This document shows, one piece after another, positions 53,537-62,923 of a DNA stretch of 64,000 nt; position 1 is the first letter of the stretch; each line of letters opens with the position of its first letter. The DNA is from Micavibrio sp. TMED2. GTDB taxonomy: Bacteria; Pseudomonadota; Alphaproteobacteria; TMED2. Location: NCBI GenBank assembly GCA_002168225.1, contig NHBH01000009.1, positions 443,609-507,608 on the forward strand, written 5' to 3'. The notes beneath the pieces are model-generated. The model saw nothing but the letters and a program-made list of their open reading frames with translations. It was not told where the DNA came from and ran no database searches. Both the position numbers and the translations under genes were made by a program.

Positions 53537-53560
53537 GGGGATGATTGCGGCCTGAACGGT

Positions 53561-54028
53561 TTATTGCATCTTGGGCAGGGTTTTGAGCCATTCCCGGTCG
53601 GCGCGCTGTTTCAGGAATTTGGCATTGTCCAGCCACTTCGCCTTGGTATCTTCGCTGTAGAACAGATAAACCGTGTCATCGCTGATGGTGAAAATCCGCG
53701 GATCGCCGCGCAGATATTCGCCAACTGATACCGCCCAGGCACCATGGCCGCCATACACCGGCGCATATGCCTCGGGATCATCGCGAAATGCCTCGCGATT
53801 CTCCTCGGTGACAAACTGCCAGTTGGCACCCTTCCAGTAATAGACATGTTTTGGATTGCCCGGCAGCGGGCCATCCTCGGCCCGGTAACTCACGGCATCA
53901 TAACCGCCGATGGCAAGGTTACCCACCGGGGTTGTGGCGATCTCGCTCGCGGCCAGGCCCGTGGATGCGCTGGTGACCGCAAATGTTGCAACAAGGATTG
54001 CGCAGAAAATCAGAAGCCTGTGACGCAT
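53561..54028 (-). CDS. Periplasmic YHS-domain protein
   Basis: 155 residues with a signal peptide (RLLIFCAILVATFAVTSAST, cleavage near GLAAS). The mature part is a YHS-type domain: 'LAIGGYDAVSYRAEDGPLPG', then 'YYWKGANWQFVTEENREAFR' and 'DPEAYAPVYGGHGAWAVSVG', with no classical YHS cysteines. Similar small secreted proteins occur near redox and heme systems but have no firm function; metal binding is assumed from the family. It lies 24 bases upstream of the cyclase gene on the same strand and is probably its operon partner, perhaps as a periplasmic sensor. Confidence 0.85.
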   Translation of the reverse strand: MRHRLLIFCAILVATFAVTSASTGLAASEIATTPVGNLAIGGYDAVSYRAEDGPLPGNPKHVYYWKGANWQFVTEENREAFRDDPEAYAPVYGGHGAWAVSVGEYLRGDPRIFTISDDTVYLFYSEDTKAKWLDNAKFLKQRADREWLKTLPKMQ

Positions 54029-54530
54029 TGAAAATCGCCCGGAATGGTCAATCGAAAACAGTGTCTATCATGGCCCTTTCCGGGGTGAGCGCCAAGACGA
54101 GAAGCGCGGTTTGTTAATCTTTACATACGGGTGTCTGACTTTTGCCCGGTCAGGGGTGACAAATTTTCAGGGTCGGTATACAGGTAAAATATTGTTCTGA
54201 TTCAGTTGGTTGTCTCGCGATCCGTTAAAGATTGAGAAAAGTTTTCCCGATTTTTGAACAAAGTTTGCTCAAAATTAGCCTTGTATTTTAGATAAATTCC
54301 AAGCGATGATGGTGTTGTTGGTATTTGATACGGAGTTATGGCGATATCGCTTTCTACCCGAAAATATCGGCGCGGGGTCTCCGGCTCAGGGATAAGGGGC
54401 TTGATCGGAACCTCAAAAGCAGCAGTCGGGGCATATCATGTTCTGGCTGATGTCGGATCGGACAAGGCTTCGGAATTACAAGAGGGGGCCATTCGATCTT
54501 CGGGAACAGGGTGGAATATCAGGGGGCTAC
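54029..54530. other. 502-base gap, AT-rich, divergent promoter region
   Basis: This is the longest gap in the window and is visibly richer in A/T than its surroundings, especially 54110-54330 (for example TTTTAGATAAATTCC around 54286-54300). It lies between the divergent YHS gene and an unrecognised gene, so promoters for both are expected. A small open frame at 54338-54544 has a GGAG before its ATG but no recognisable product. No RNA gene or strong hairpin is evident. Confidence 0.5.
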
Positions 54531-55481
54531 ATGAGTATTCTTGATACAGGTGACATCGCTTCCAGCGCGATTACCGGTTTCTCACAAAATCCTATCGCCA
54601 ATCTGTCTTCCGGTGTCGGTGAGGCGGGTATTGCATCACTGGTCGAGGGATTGTTCCCGCAACTGAGTTTACACAACAGCAACGTCGTTATCGGTCGCAC
54701 GGCAATCGCCGGTACCGGTCGCTGCCTCGACTGGGCCGAGACGGGTTCGAGCGCCGGTATGGCCCTGAACAACAAGAGCTACCGTCAGGCCTATGATTGC
54801 GGCTATCCGGCAACCGGCCATTGGGCGGTCCAGCTGGGTGAAGCCGACCTGCCGGGCGAGGATGTACGCCTGTTCATCAATATTGTTGATCCGTTCGGTA
54901 CGGTGGTCCTGCAACTGCACGGCTTCGCGACTGATCGCAATTTCGGCGACATGCTGGTTCATGGCGGTGACTGGGAGCATCAACTCCGGGTCTATGCCTT
55001 CACCGGCGATTTCTTCGGTGATGTGAAGCGGGTGCTCCATGCGCCCATGCCGGTTGGCGATCACGGCTGCATGCAGGCGCTGATGGCCGAGCTGGCTGAA
55101 ACCGCCGATTGGATCAATGACGCTAATATCGATTACATGCCGGTCCGGGCGGTCCCACATGCCGCTACCGATGACGACCTGCATGGACAGACCGAAAATT
55201 CGGTCATTCGCACACTGGCAACAGTGATTGCATCCTATGTCCGTGATTTCCCCATCAACGCGCTGGTGAGCTGGCAACAGCCCGCCGGTGCAGCACGCGA
55301 CCTAGGCACGGATGTCGCCCGTCCCTTTGGTGGTTTCGTCAGCGAAGACAGCTTGCCGAAAGCACCGAGGGGCCGGGTGCCGCCGTTCTCCGGCAGCCAT
55401 CTGGCTGACTGGTACCGGATGGCCAGCGCTCGCGATTATCGCACCACGCTGGCAGCCGGTATCGTCACGCTCTCAGCCTGA
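54531..55481 (+). CDS. Unrecognised protein
   Basis: 316 residues from ATG 54531, preceded by AGGGGGCT; an ATG at 54438 in the same frame would add 31 residues with many arginines and is less likely. No membrane segment or signal peptide. A mixed alpha/beta region includes GHWAVQLGEADLPGEDVRLF, 'NIVDPFGTVVLQLHGFATDR' and 'LRVYAFTGDFFGDVKRVLHA'. A C-terminal Pro/Gly-rich stretch (about 270-300) resembles a linker. I know no family for it. It stands alone behind the AT-rich gap and converges with typA, 25 bases apart. Codon use and composition look like its neighbours, so it does not look freshly acquired. Confidence 0.7.
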   Translation: MSILDTGDIASSAITGFSQNPIANLSSGVGEAGIASLVEGLFPQLSLHNSNVVIGRTAIAGTGRCLDWAETGSSAGMALNNKSYRQAYDCGYPATGHWAVQLGEADLPGEDVRLFINIVDPFGTVVLQLHGFATDRNFGDMLVHGGDWEHQLRVYAFTGDFFGDVKRVLHAPMPVGDHGCMQALMAELAETADWINDANIDYMPVRAVPHAATDDDLHGQTENSVIRTLATVIASYVRDFPINALVSWQQPAGAARDLGTDVARPFGGFVSEDSLPKAPRGRVPPFSGSHLADWYRMASARDYRTTLAAGIVTLSA

Positions 55482-55506
55482 TCTGACTGACAGCCGGGTG
55501 CCGGTA

Positions 55507-57327
55507 TCAGCCGGCTTCCGCCATCTGTTTTGACATCCGCTTGCGGACATTCGGGTCCAGATAGCGTTTGCGCAGACGAATGGTCTGTGGCGTTACCTCA
55601 ACCAGCTCATCATCATTGATATAGGAGAGCGCAGCTTCGAGGCTCAGCTTCTTCGGCGGGGTCAGGCGGACCGCGTCATCGGTACCGGAAGCACGGACGT
55701 TGGTCAGCTTCTTGCCCTTGAGCACGTTCACATCGAGATCGTTGCCACGGGTATGTTCACCGATGATCATGCCTTCATAGACCTTGACGCCTGGATCGAT
55801 CAGCATCGGGCCGCGATCTTCAAGGTTCCAGAGGGCATAGGCAACGGCTTCGCCATTGTCGTTGGAGACGAGAACGCCGGTATGGCGGCTGCCGATCGGG
55901 CCTTTATAAGGCTGATACTCATGGAAGAGACGGTTCATGATGCCGGTGCCACGGGTATCGGAGAGGAACTCCGACAGATAACCGATCAGGCCGCGTGATG
56001 GCGCGTGGAAGACCAGACGCTGCTTGCCACCGCCGGATGGGCGCATTTCCTGCAGCTCACCCTTACGCTCGGAGATCTTCTGGACCACGGTCCCGGAATG
56101 CTCTTCATCCACATCGATGATGACTTCCTCGACCGGCTCCATGCGCTGGCCGTCCTCTTCCTTGAACAGGACGCGGGGACGGGAGATTGACAGCTCATAA
56201 CCCTCACGGCGCATGGTCTCGATCAGGACGGCCAGTTGCAGCTCGCCACGACCGGCAACTTCAAAGGCATCCTTCTGATCGGTTTCGGTCACGCGGAGCG
56301 CGACATTGCCTTCGGCCTCACGCATCAGGCGATCACGGATCACCCGGCTGGTGACCTTGTCACCCTCGGTACCGGCGAGCGGGCTGTCATTGACCGCAAA
56401 GGTCATGGCCATGGTTGGCGGGTCGATCGGCTGGGCGTAAAGGGCCTCGGTCACCGATGGATCGCAGATGGTGTCGGCAACACCAGCCTTGGGCAGACCG
56501 GCGATGGTGACGATGTCACCAGCTTCCGCTTCATCAACCGGCTGTTGCTGGAGGTTGCGGAAGGCAAGGATCTTGGCAACGCGGCCGTTTTCGATCAACG
56601 CGCCTTCACGGCTCAGGGCCTTCACGGCCATGTTCGGCTTCAGCACGCCGCTGGCAACCCGACCGGTGATCAGGCGACCCAGATATGGATCGGAGCTCAT
56701 CAGGGTACCGATCAGGGCGAAAGGCGCATTCTTGTCAACATTCGGTGCCGGGACGTGCTTGGTCACCAGCTTGAACAGCGCGTCGAGGTTCTCCCGTGGG
56801 CCTTCGAGGCTGTCATCGGCCCAGCCATCACGACCGGACGCGAACAGGTAAGGGAAGTCGAGCTGGTCTTCATCGGCGTCGAGAGCGGAGAACAGATCAA
56901 ACACCTCGTCGAGCACTTCGTCAGGACGGGCATCGCCACGGTCGACCTTGTTGATCACGACAATCGGACGGATGCCCTGTGCCAGTGCTTTACCGACCAC
57001 GAATTTGGTCTGTGGCAGTGGGCCTTCGGCAGCATCAACGAGCAGGATCGCACCATCTACCATCGACAGGATACGCTCGACCTCACCACCGAAATCGGCG
57101 TGACCGGGGGTGTCCACGATATTGACGCGGTAGTTTTCCCACTCGACCGAAGTGGCCTTGGCGAGAATGGTAATGCCGCGCTCACGCTCCAGGTCATTGC
57201 TGTCCATGGCGCGTTCAGCAACCTGTTGGTTGTCGCGGAACGCACCTGATTGGCGCAGGAGTTGGTCGACGAGGGTGGTTTTGCCGTGGTCGACGTGGGC
57301 GATGATCGCAATATTGCGCAGGTCCAT
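55507..57327 (-). CDS. typA: Ribosome-associated GTPase TypA/BipA
   Basis: 606 residues from ATG 57327 ([20 protein letters not shown]), the standard BipA start and length. G1 is AHVDHGKT, G2 'ERGITI', G3 [16 protein letters not shown]4 INKVDR. EF-G-like domains III and V follow, and the BipA-specific C-terminus contains [20 protein letters not shown] and '[16 protein letters not shown]'. It binds the 70S ribosome and helps 50S assembly and stress or cold adaptation. It is divergent from an unrecognised gene at 57543 with a 215-base gap. Confidence 0.97.
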   Translation of the reverse strand: MDLRNIAIIAHVDHGKTTLVDQLLRQSGAFRDNQQVAERAMDSNDLERERGITILAKATSVEWENYRVNIVDTPGHADFGGEVERILSMVDGAILLVDAAEGPLPQTKFVVGKALAQGIRPIVVINKVDRGDARPDEVLDEVFDLFSALDADEDQLDFPYLFASGRDGWADDSLEGPRENLDALFKLVTKHVPAPNVDKNAPFALIGTLMSSDPYLGRLITGRVASGVLKPNMAVKALSREGALIENGRVAKILAFRNLQQQPVDEAEAGDIVTIAGLPKAGVADTICDPSVTEALYAQPIDPPTMAMTFAVNDSPLAGTEGDKVTSRVIRDRLMREAEGNVALRVTETDQKDAFEVAGRGELQLAVLIETMRREGYELSISRPRVLFKEEDGQRMEPVEEVIIDVDEEHSGTVVQKISERKGELQEMRPSGGGKQRLVFHAPSRGLIGYLSEFLSDTRGTGIMNRLFHEYQPYKGPIGSRHTGVLVSNDNGEAVAYALWNLEDRGPMLIDPGVKVYEGMIIGEHTRGNDLDVNVLKGKKLTNVRASGTDDAVRLTPPKKLSLEAALSYINDDELVEVTPQTIRLRKRYLDPNVRKRMSKQMAEAG

Positions 57328-57542
57328 AACGGTGGCTCCGGCTGAATGCATGTAACGGGATGTCTGGAAATCTTGCCCGCTTATATACTGCGATGCAGCA
57401 AAGCAGCAAGCGCTGTCTTTGCCGTTTCTGCAATGCTGGCATGAATACAGCACACTCACGGCTTTCCCGGGTTCGGGTTAGTAAAGCTCCTTTACGCAAT
57501 AGAGGTCCGATTTAAGGGCCCAAATAAGAGAGGAACTCCCCC

Positions 57543-58409
57543 ATGACCAATCCCAAAGCCGTCGCCGGACTTGCCGACAAGCTGATTGCCCAAGGCCATG
57601 CCGAAGCAGCGGACAAACCCCTGATCGAAAAATTCATTGCCCGCGAGCCTGAACAGGCAAAGCGCCTTGCCGATGTGGCGTTCAAGGACCCACGATCTGC
57701 ACGTTATATGGGCGTTGCGCGCGATTACGCCGATGCGCCGCGCTTCTCCGACCGGTTCGGCAGTGGCCAGACCATGCGCACCGAGAGCAATCAGGCGAAA
57801 CATCTGGCGGTATGGCTGTCGCCCGAAGGCACCAGTGCCTCGTCTGTCGAGAGCTACCTGAAAGCCAATGCCATCGTGAAATCACTGGTTGATATCCGCC
57901 CTGTGTCGGGCGACTTCTCAGCTGCCGAGCGGGATCGCCTCATGGACATCGCCGGTGATGTGGCGTTCGGTCAATCCATGTCCAGTGAAGCTGTCAGCTG
58001 GAAACAGACCCGCGCGGGTTCGACGCCTGAGGCCGGTTTTGCCCGTGACCTCGCAACCCTGCAGGAAACAGCAATGGTCATGACCCCGGACAATGTCTTC
58101 AGTGGTCGTGCTGCCGATGAACTGCAGATTACCCGTGGCAATATGGGTTCCGCAGACGGTCAGCGCCTGCTGACCACCATGAAGCTCGCGGCTGACCTGA
58201 TGTATGACGGCCAACTCGCGTCCTCGACGGACTATGCCCGTGATTTTGCCAAATACGGTCCCTGGAAACAGGTGGTCGGCACCATGCCACAGCATTCTGG
58301 TCTGTATATCAGCCTCGATGCGGTTGATCGTGTGCAGGAACAGCGTGCGAGCAACGCAAGCACGGGTCCTGCAGCATCAGGCCCAAGTTTTTGGCAGCGC
58401 AGTGCTTAA
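57543..58409 (+). CDS. Unrecognised protein, first of a pair
   Basis: 288 residues, soluble, mostly helical, with a good ribosome-binding site (GAGAGGA, 7 bases before ATG). The N-terminus MTNPKAVAGLADKLIAQGHA reads like a small helical bundle. The middle has 'DFSAAERDRLMDIAGDVAFG', and the C-terminus ends in a Ser/Ala/Gly-rich tail. No motif, signal peptide or membrane helix is visible and I recognise no family. The next gene starts 47 bases downstream with its own site, and a strong terminator follows that one, so the two form a small operon divergent from typA. Both proteins contain the pentapeptide GSADG from an identical 17-base DNA stretch. Confidence 0.72.
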   Translation: MTNPKAVAGLADKLIAQGHAEAADKPLIEKFIAREPEQAKRLADVAFKDPRSARYMGVARDYADAPRFSDRFGSGQTMRTESNQAKHLAVWLSPEGTSASSVESYLKANAIVKSLVDIRPVSGDFSAAERDRLMDIAGDVAFGQSMSSEAVSWKQTRAGSTPEAGFARDLATLQETAMVMTPDNVFSGRAADELQITRGNMGSADGQRLLTTMKLAADLMYDGQLASSTDYARDFAKYGPWKQVVGTMPQHSGLYISLDAVDRVQEQRASNASTGPAASGPSFWQRSA

Positions 58410-58456
58410 AACTCGCATAAGCTGATTAAAAAAAGCGACGTTGAGGAAACAGCACC

Positions 58457-59011
58457 ATGCAAAACATTCCCTATAACAAACTGGTCAATCTTGGCGAGTT
58501 TCTGGATCGGCTGCAGGCCGAAACCGGCAAGGATCGTGCGCCGAAAGGCGTGCAGATGCTTGAACGCGAGCTTGACCTCGGCATTCGGGACAATTCGATC
58601 CCGGCCTATAATGTCGATGGTCCGGGCTCCATCGTTCTGCACGCCGTTCGCGAGCAGGGCAGCATGGCGGTCAGTCCGGATGCGGGTTCCGCAGACGGTC
58701 CGATGCCTTTGCCAAAGGGCTTCCTGCGGGAGGCAAATGTGCCCGCGGCCCATGTTCTGGACAAGGCCATCGATGCCGGTCTGTATCAGGCCGACCGCAC
58801 CAGTCGGGGGCATCAGAAGAGCATCGCCAATGCTCTGGCCGCTGTTCCGGATCACGGTCGCCGTCGCGGTGATCTGCAGCTGATGAATGAGGCGAAAAAC
58901 GAGAACCCGTTGCCTGAGCGGTTCCGCAAGGACACCGCTATCGATGCCGCGCCATCAACAATCAATGTCTGTCCGGAAGCGGTGCGCCGTCTCGCCGGTC
59001 CTAATGCCTGA
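58457..59011 (+). CDS. Unrecognised protein, second of a pair
   Basis: 184 residues, charged and soluble, with TTGAGGAAA 7 bases before ATG. It begins MQNIPYNKLVNLGEFLDRLQ and carries 'GFLREANVPAAHVLDKAIDA' and 'RGHQKSIANALAAVPDHGRR' in a basic middle, with one late cysteine. No known domain is seen and no secretion signal. It shares the GSADG peptide and a 17-base identical stretch (58684-58700) with its upstream partner (58145-58161). The pair ends at a textbook terminator. Function cannot be inferred from the neighbours. Confidence 0.7.
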   Translation: MQNIPYNKLVNLGEFLDRLQAETGKDRAPKGVQMLERELDLGIRDNSIPAYNVDGPGSIVLHAVREQGSMAVSPDAGSADGPMPLPKGFLREANVPAAHVLDKAIDAGLYQADRTSRGHQKSIANALAAVPDHGRRRGDLQLMNEAKNENPLPERFRKDTAIDAAPSTINVCPEAVRRLAGPNA

Positions 59012-59123
59012 TATTTGTAGAATCAGGCAATTTATTTGGAGTTGCTGCATTGCAGCGAACGCCTGAACGGCATAAGTAACCTGTATGCGATTATCGCGAT
59101 CAGGAATACTGACAGAGATATTG

Positions 59124-59165
59124 ACCATCACGGTTTCGCAAGAAACCGTGATGGTTTCTGTTTTT
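59124..59165 (+). terminator. Strong Rho-independent terminator
   Basis: A perfect 14-bp stem, ACCATCACGGTTTC (59124-59137) with GAAACCGTGATGGT (59142-59155), has a GCAA tetraloop and is followed by TTCTGTTTTT. It ends the two-gene unit and lies only 28 bases before the start of the ABC-like gene, which must then have its promoter in or beyond this hairpin. Confidence 0.9.
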
Positions 59166-59192
59166 ATGGGCAATCAAGGGTAGCGTTGGGCA

Positions 59193-62100
59193 ATGGAACC
59201 CACCCTGACAAGATTCATATGGCGCTTTTCCAAGCGGGACCAGATTGCGGTGCTGGCGCTGACGCTGGCATCGTTCCCGCTGTTGTACCTGACGCTTGAG
59301 CTGCCCAAGATCATCATTAACGATGCCCTGTCCGGTGAGCCACATCCCCATGACATCCTGTGGGGCCGGTTCTCGGTCGATGCAGTTGACTACCTGATGC
59401 TGCTCTGCGGCGCATTCTTCTGTCTCGTGCTGGCCTCCGGTTTCATGAAGATGCGCATCAACACCTATAAAGGGGTGTTGGGTGAGCGGATGCTGCGTCG
59501 TCTGCGCTTCCAGATGCTGGATCGTGTGTTGCGGTTCCCGATGCCGCAATTCCAGCGCACCAGTCAGGGTGAGGTGATCTCTATGGTCGCCTCGGAAACC
59601 GAACCGCTCGCCGGTTATGTGGGTGACGCCCTTGCCCTGCCGGCATTTCAGGGCGGCACCATGCTGACCATCCTGATCTTCATGTTCGTGCAGGACCCGA
59701 TCCTTGGGCTTGCGGCGGCGGCACTGATCCCGGTGCAGGCTGCGATCATCCCGCGCCTGCAGCGACAGGTGAACCTGCTCGGCAAGAAGCGGGTGCTGAA
59801 GGTGCGCCAGCTCTCGGAGACCATCGGCGAGAGCATTTCCGGTATCCGTGATATCCGGGTCAACGGTACGGCGCGCTACAGCCTCGCCGGTTTCTCCCAG
59901 CAACTGGGCGAGATTTTCGGTATTCGCATGGAGATCTATCAGAAGAAATTCTTCATGAAGGGGCTGAACAACTTCCTCGGCCAGATGACCCCGCTGCTGT
60001 TCTATGCCATCGGCGGTTATCTGGTAATTCAGGGGGATTTGTCGATCGGTGCCCTGGTGGCTGCCGTTGCCGCCTACAAGGACCTCGCGGCACCATGGAA
60101 AGAGCTGCTGAACTATTATCAGCGCATGGCCGACAGCAATATCAAATACGATCAGCTTTATGAGCAGTTCGTGCCCGATGGTCTGCTTGACAAACAGCTG
60201 CAATATTGTCCCGGCACCGAGCCGAAGCCACTCGATGCCGATATCCGCATCAGCAATCTGAGCCTGAACCGGGCCGACGGCACCTCTGTCTTCAGCAACA
60301 TGTCCCTGAGCATCCCGGCGGGCAGTACGATTGCAATCACCGGCAACGACACCACGGCACAGGAACAATTTGTCGAGCTGCTGACCCGGATCACACAACC
60401 GAGCAGTGGTCGTATCACGGTTGGCGATCAGGATATTGCCAGTATCCCGGAGACCATTCTCGGCCCCAATTTCGGTTATGTCGGTCCCGACAGCTACATC
60501 TTTAACAACACGGTTTACGACAACGTCTTCCTCGGCATGAAAACCTCTCCGGCGGAAGCGGCGACTACATTGCCGAGCCTGCTGCCGCAGAACAGCGAGG
60601 AAGGGCACAAGCTGTGGATCAGGGAAACCGAGGCCGCCGGTAACTCAACCGATCCGTTCCTCACCAACTGGGTGAACTATCAGGCAATCGGTGCCTTTGG
60701 TGAGGCGGATGCGCTCAACTGGTGGCTGCAGGTAATAGGCGCGGTCGGTGCGACCGAGACCCTGTTCCGCTTCGGCCTCGATCTGGTCATTGATCCGAAT
60801 GAGCATGAGAGTTTTGCCGCCCAAATTCTCGGCGCACGCCAGCATGTCCGTCAGCAGCTCGCCAGTCGCAAACTGTCCCATCTGGTCAGGCATTTCGAGT
60901 TCGACGAGTACAACACCTATGCCTCCGTCGCCGAGAATATCCTGTTCGGCAATCCGGTGGATGAGCGGCTGTCGCTCGACCGACTGGCGACCAATGACTA
61001 CTGCTACAGCGTGTTCAAGCAGTTCGACCTCGTCGACACCATTGATGACATCGGCCTGCGGCTGGCGGAAATGCTGGTCGAGATGTTCGAGGATCTGCCG
61101 CCCGGCCATGCCTTCTATGAGCAGTTCAGCTTTGTTGACGAGGACACGCTGGAACGGCTCGGCAAAATATTGCGACAGGTGCAGGCCAAGGGGCGCACGT
61201 CGCTCAATCGTGAGGCCCGCAATCTGCTCGCGAGCCTGACCTTTGAAATCCGGGTTGAGCGTCACCGCATCGGCCTGATCGATGAAGCCTTGCAGCAGAA
61301 GCTGGTGGATGTACGCCATTACTTCCACAAGAACCTGCCGCCGGAGCTGAAAGGTGCCATCGCCAAGTTCTACCCCCATGACTACAACGCCAAGCTGAGC
61401 ATCAAGGGCAACCTGTTGTTCGGTCGCGTGGCGTTCAGCACTGCCGGAGCCAAGGAAAAGGTCGAGGCGCTGATCGATGAGGTGCTGACCGATCTCGGCA
61501 TCAAGGATGACGTCATCCTGATGATCCGCAACGTGCAGGCCGGTATCGGTGGCAGCCGCTTGTCGGCTGTGGGCCGTCAGCGGATTGCACTGGCGCGGGC
61601 CATCATCAAGCGCCCGAAAATCCTGATTGCCAGTTCGGCAATGCAGGCGGTCTCTGCCGTTGAACGGGATGAGATCAGAAAGCGGATACGGCATCTGCTG
61701 CCTGAAACTACGATCATCTGGGTCGATCAGGCGCTGGTCGATACCGATGATCTCAACCGGTTGTTCAAGCTGGAGGATGGTCGTCTGATCGAGCAGTCGC
61801 TGGATACCGCCGGTGATGTGCCACAGGATAGGGCGACCGCCTATGGCAACCAGACATCGGTGGTCGATCTGGCGCTTGAGGATGGCCAGCGCGCCGAAAT
61901 CAGGCTGCTGGCACAGGTGCCGATCTTTGCCCATCTGCAGCCCCAGCAGCTCAAGCTCCTGTCCTTTACAGCAGAACGGCTGCAATTCGATGCCGGAACC
62001 AGCTTCTATGAGCCCGGCGACCAGCCCGATGGCGTCTATGTCGTCGTCGATGGTATGGTCGACATGATCCGGGGTGTGCGTGGCGATGAGATGGTTGTTG

Positions 62101-62351
62101 CGACCCTCGGGCCCGAAGGGGTGATCGGCGAGCTGGAAGTGCTCGCCAATATTCCACGGGTTGCACGGGTGCGGGCGGCTGGTCGTGTTGTGGCCTTGCG
62201 GATTGATCCGATGGTCTTCATCAACTTCGTGCGCACCGATCCTGAACTGGCCTTTGCGGTTATTCGTGGTATTGGTCTGCGCTCCATCGGTCGGGCGGAT
62301 GAATGGCGCCAGCGCACGAACAGTGAAGGCACGGCACCGGTGGCCGAATGA
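59193..62351 (+). CDS. ABC-exporter-like protein with degenerate ATPase, large insertion and cyclic-nucleotide-binding domain
   Basis: 1052 residues. Residues 1-300 look like a type-1 exporter membrane domain (about six spans; 'QRTSQGEVISMVASETEPLA' is the usual coupling region). The nucleotide-binding part starts near 350, but Walker A reads GNDTTAQE (384-391) with no G-K-S/T, the Q-loop is YVGPDSYIF (429-437), Walker B is ILIASSAMQAVSA (810-822) with Asp-Glu replaced by Ala-Ser, and the H-loop has IIWVDQAL. Only the signature LSAVGRQRIALARAI (790-804) is kept. Between Q-loop and signature sits a ~290-residue insertion with extra NILFG/NLLFG motifs. Residues about 903-1025 are a cyclic-nucleotide-binding (Crp-type) domain. 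ATP hydrolysis is therefore doubtful. A peroxiredoxin gene follows 27 bases later. Confidence 0.82.
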   Translation: MEPTLTRFIWRFSKRDQIAVLALTLASFPLLYLTLELPKIIINDALSGEPHPHDILWGRFSVDAVDYLMLLCGAFFCLVLASGFMKMRINTYKGVLGERMLRRLRFQMLDRVLRFPMPQFQRTSQGEVISMVASETEPLAGYVGDALALPAFQGGTMLTILIFMFVQDPILGLAAAALIPVQAAIIPRLQRQVNLLGKKRVLKVRQLSETIGESISGIRDIRVNGTARYSLAGFSQQLGEIFGIRMEIYQKKFFMKGLNNFLGQMTPLLFYAIGGYLVIQGDLSIGALVAAVAAYKDLAAPWKELLNYYQRMADSNIKYDQLYEQFVPDGLLDKQLQYCPGTEPKPLDADIRISNLSLNRADGTSVFSNMSLSIPAGSTIAITGNDTTAQEQFVELLTRITQPSSGRITVGDQDIASIPETILGPNFGYVGPDSYIFNNTVYDNVFLGMKTSPAEAATTLPSLLPQNSEEGHKLWIRETEAAGNSTDPFLTNWVNYQAIGAFGEADALNWWLQVIGAVGATETLFRFGLDLVIDPNEHESFAAQILGARQHVRQQLASRKLSHLVRHFEFDEYNTYASVAENILFGNPVDERLSLDRLATNDYCYSVFKQFDLVDTIDDIGLRLAEMLVEMFEDLPPGHAFYEQFSFVDEDTLERLGKILRQVQAKGRTSLNREARNLLASLTFEIRVERHRIGLIDEALQQKLVDVRHYFHKNLPPELKGAIAKFYPHDYNAKLSIKGNLLFGRVAFSTAGAKEKVEALIDEVLTDLGIKDDVILMIRNVQAGIGGSRLSAVGRQRIALARAIIKRPKILIASSAMQAVSAVERDEIRKRIRHLLPETTIIWVDQALVDTDDLNRLFKLEDGRLIEQSLDTAGDVPQDRATAYGNQTSVVDLALEDGQRAEIRLLAQVPIFAHLQPQQLKLLSFTAERLQFDAGTSFYEPGDQPDGVYVVVDGMVDMIRGVRGDEMVVATLGPEGVIGELEVLANIPRVARVRAAGRVVALRIDPMVFINFVRTDPELAFAVIRGIGLRSIGRADEWRQRTNSEGTAPVAE

Positions 62352-62378
62352 TGATGATCGCGTAACGGGAAGAGTTTC

Positions 62379-62918
62379 ATGCTGACAGTGGGTGCACAGT
62401 TTCCGGCCTTCGCGCTGAAGGCGGTTGTGGCGACGGACCCGGAGAATGCGGTCATTACCCTGACCGAGCGCTCCAATCCCGAGAAATGGAAGATCATTTT
62501 CTTCTGGCCCAAGGATTTCACCGTGGTCTGTCCGACCGAGATTGTCGGTTTTGCCGCGCTGAATCATGAGTTCGAGGCGCGCGGGGCCGTACTCTATGGC
62601 GCGTCAATCGATAGTGAGGCGGTGCATCGGGCATGGCGTGAACATCACCCTGACCTGACCCACCTGCCATTTCCGATGCTCTCCGATATCAAACGCGAGT
62701 TGTCTGCCGCGCTTGGTATTCTGGATGCCGATGAGGGGGTCAGCATGCGCGCGACCTATATCCTCGATCCAGACAATCGCATCCGACATGTCTCGGTCTA
62801 TGATCTGAATGTCGGGCGTAATCCGGCAGAGGTTCTGCGCACCCTCGATGCGCTGCAGACCGATGAGCAATGTCCCTGCAACTGGCAGCGCGGCGACCGG
62901 ACGGTCTCAGCCGCCTGA
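62379..62918 (+). CDS. ahpC: AhpC-type peroxiredoxin
   Basis: 179 residues. The peroxidatic Cys51 lies in PKDFTVVCPTEIVGF. The C-terminus ALQTDEQCPCNWQRGD has Cys165/Cys167 and matches the actinobacterial-type AhpC that is reduced by AhpD rather than AhpF. It reduces hydrogen peroxide, organic peroxides and peroxynitrite in the cytoplasm. No ahpD is visible. The gene follows the ABC-like gene by 27 bases and is probably co-transcribed. It ends 5 bases before a convergent transporter gene. Confidence 0.94.
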   Translation: MLTVGAQFPAFALKAVVATDPENAVITLTERSNPEKWKIIFFWPKDFTVVCPTEIVGFAALNHEFEARGAVLYGASIDSEAVHRAWREHHPDLTHLPFPMLSDIKRELSAALGILDADEGVSMRATYILDPDNRIRHVSVYDLNVGRNPAEVLRTLDALQTDEQCPCNWQRGDRTVSAA

Positions 62919-62923
62919 GTGCT

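Noticed and set aside
54338..54544. 68-codon open frame with GGAG before its ATG, overlapping the next gene's start
   Set aside because: Spacing to the ATG is very short, there is no recognisable product, and the frame differs from the real gene. A leader peptide cannot be excluded but is not supported.
55492..55516. AGCCGG/CCGGCT hairpin between the convergent orphan gene and typA
   Set aside because: Only six base pairs, a 13-base loop, no U-tract, and it runs into the typA coding end.
59100..62567. Very long open frames on the minus strand opposite the ABC-like gene
   Set aside because: They are antisense to a clearly coding gene, rich in His/Gln/Arg as expected from mirrored GC-rich codons, and show no domains.
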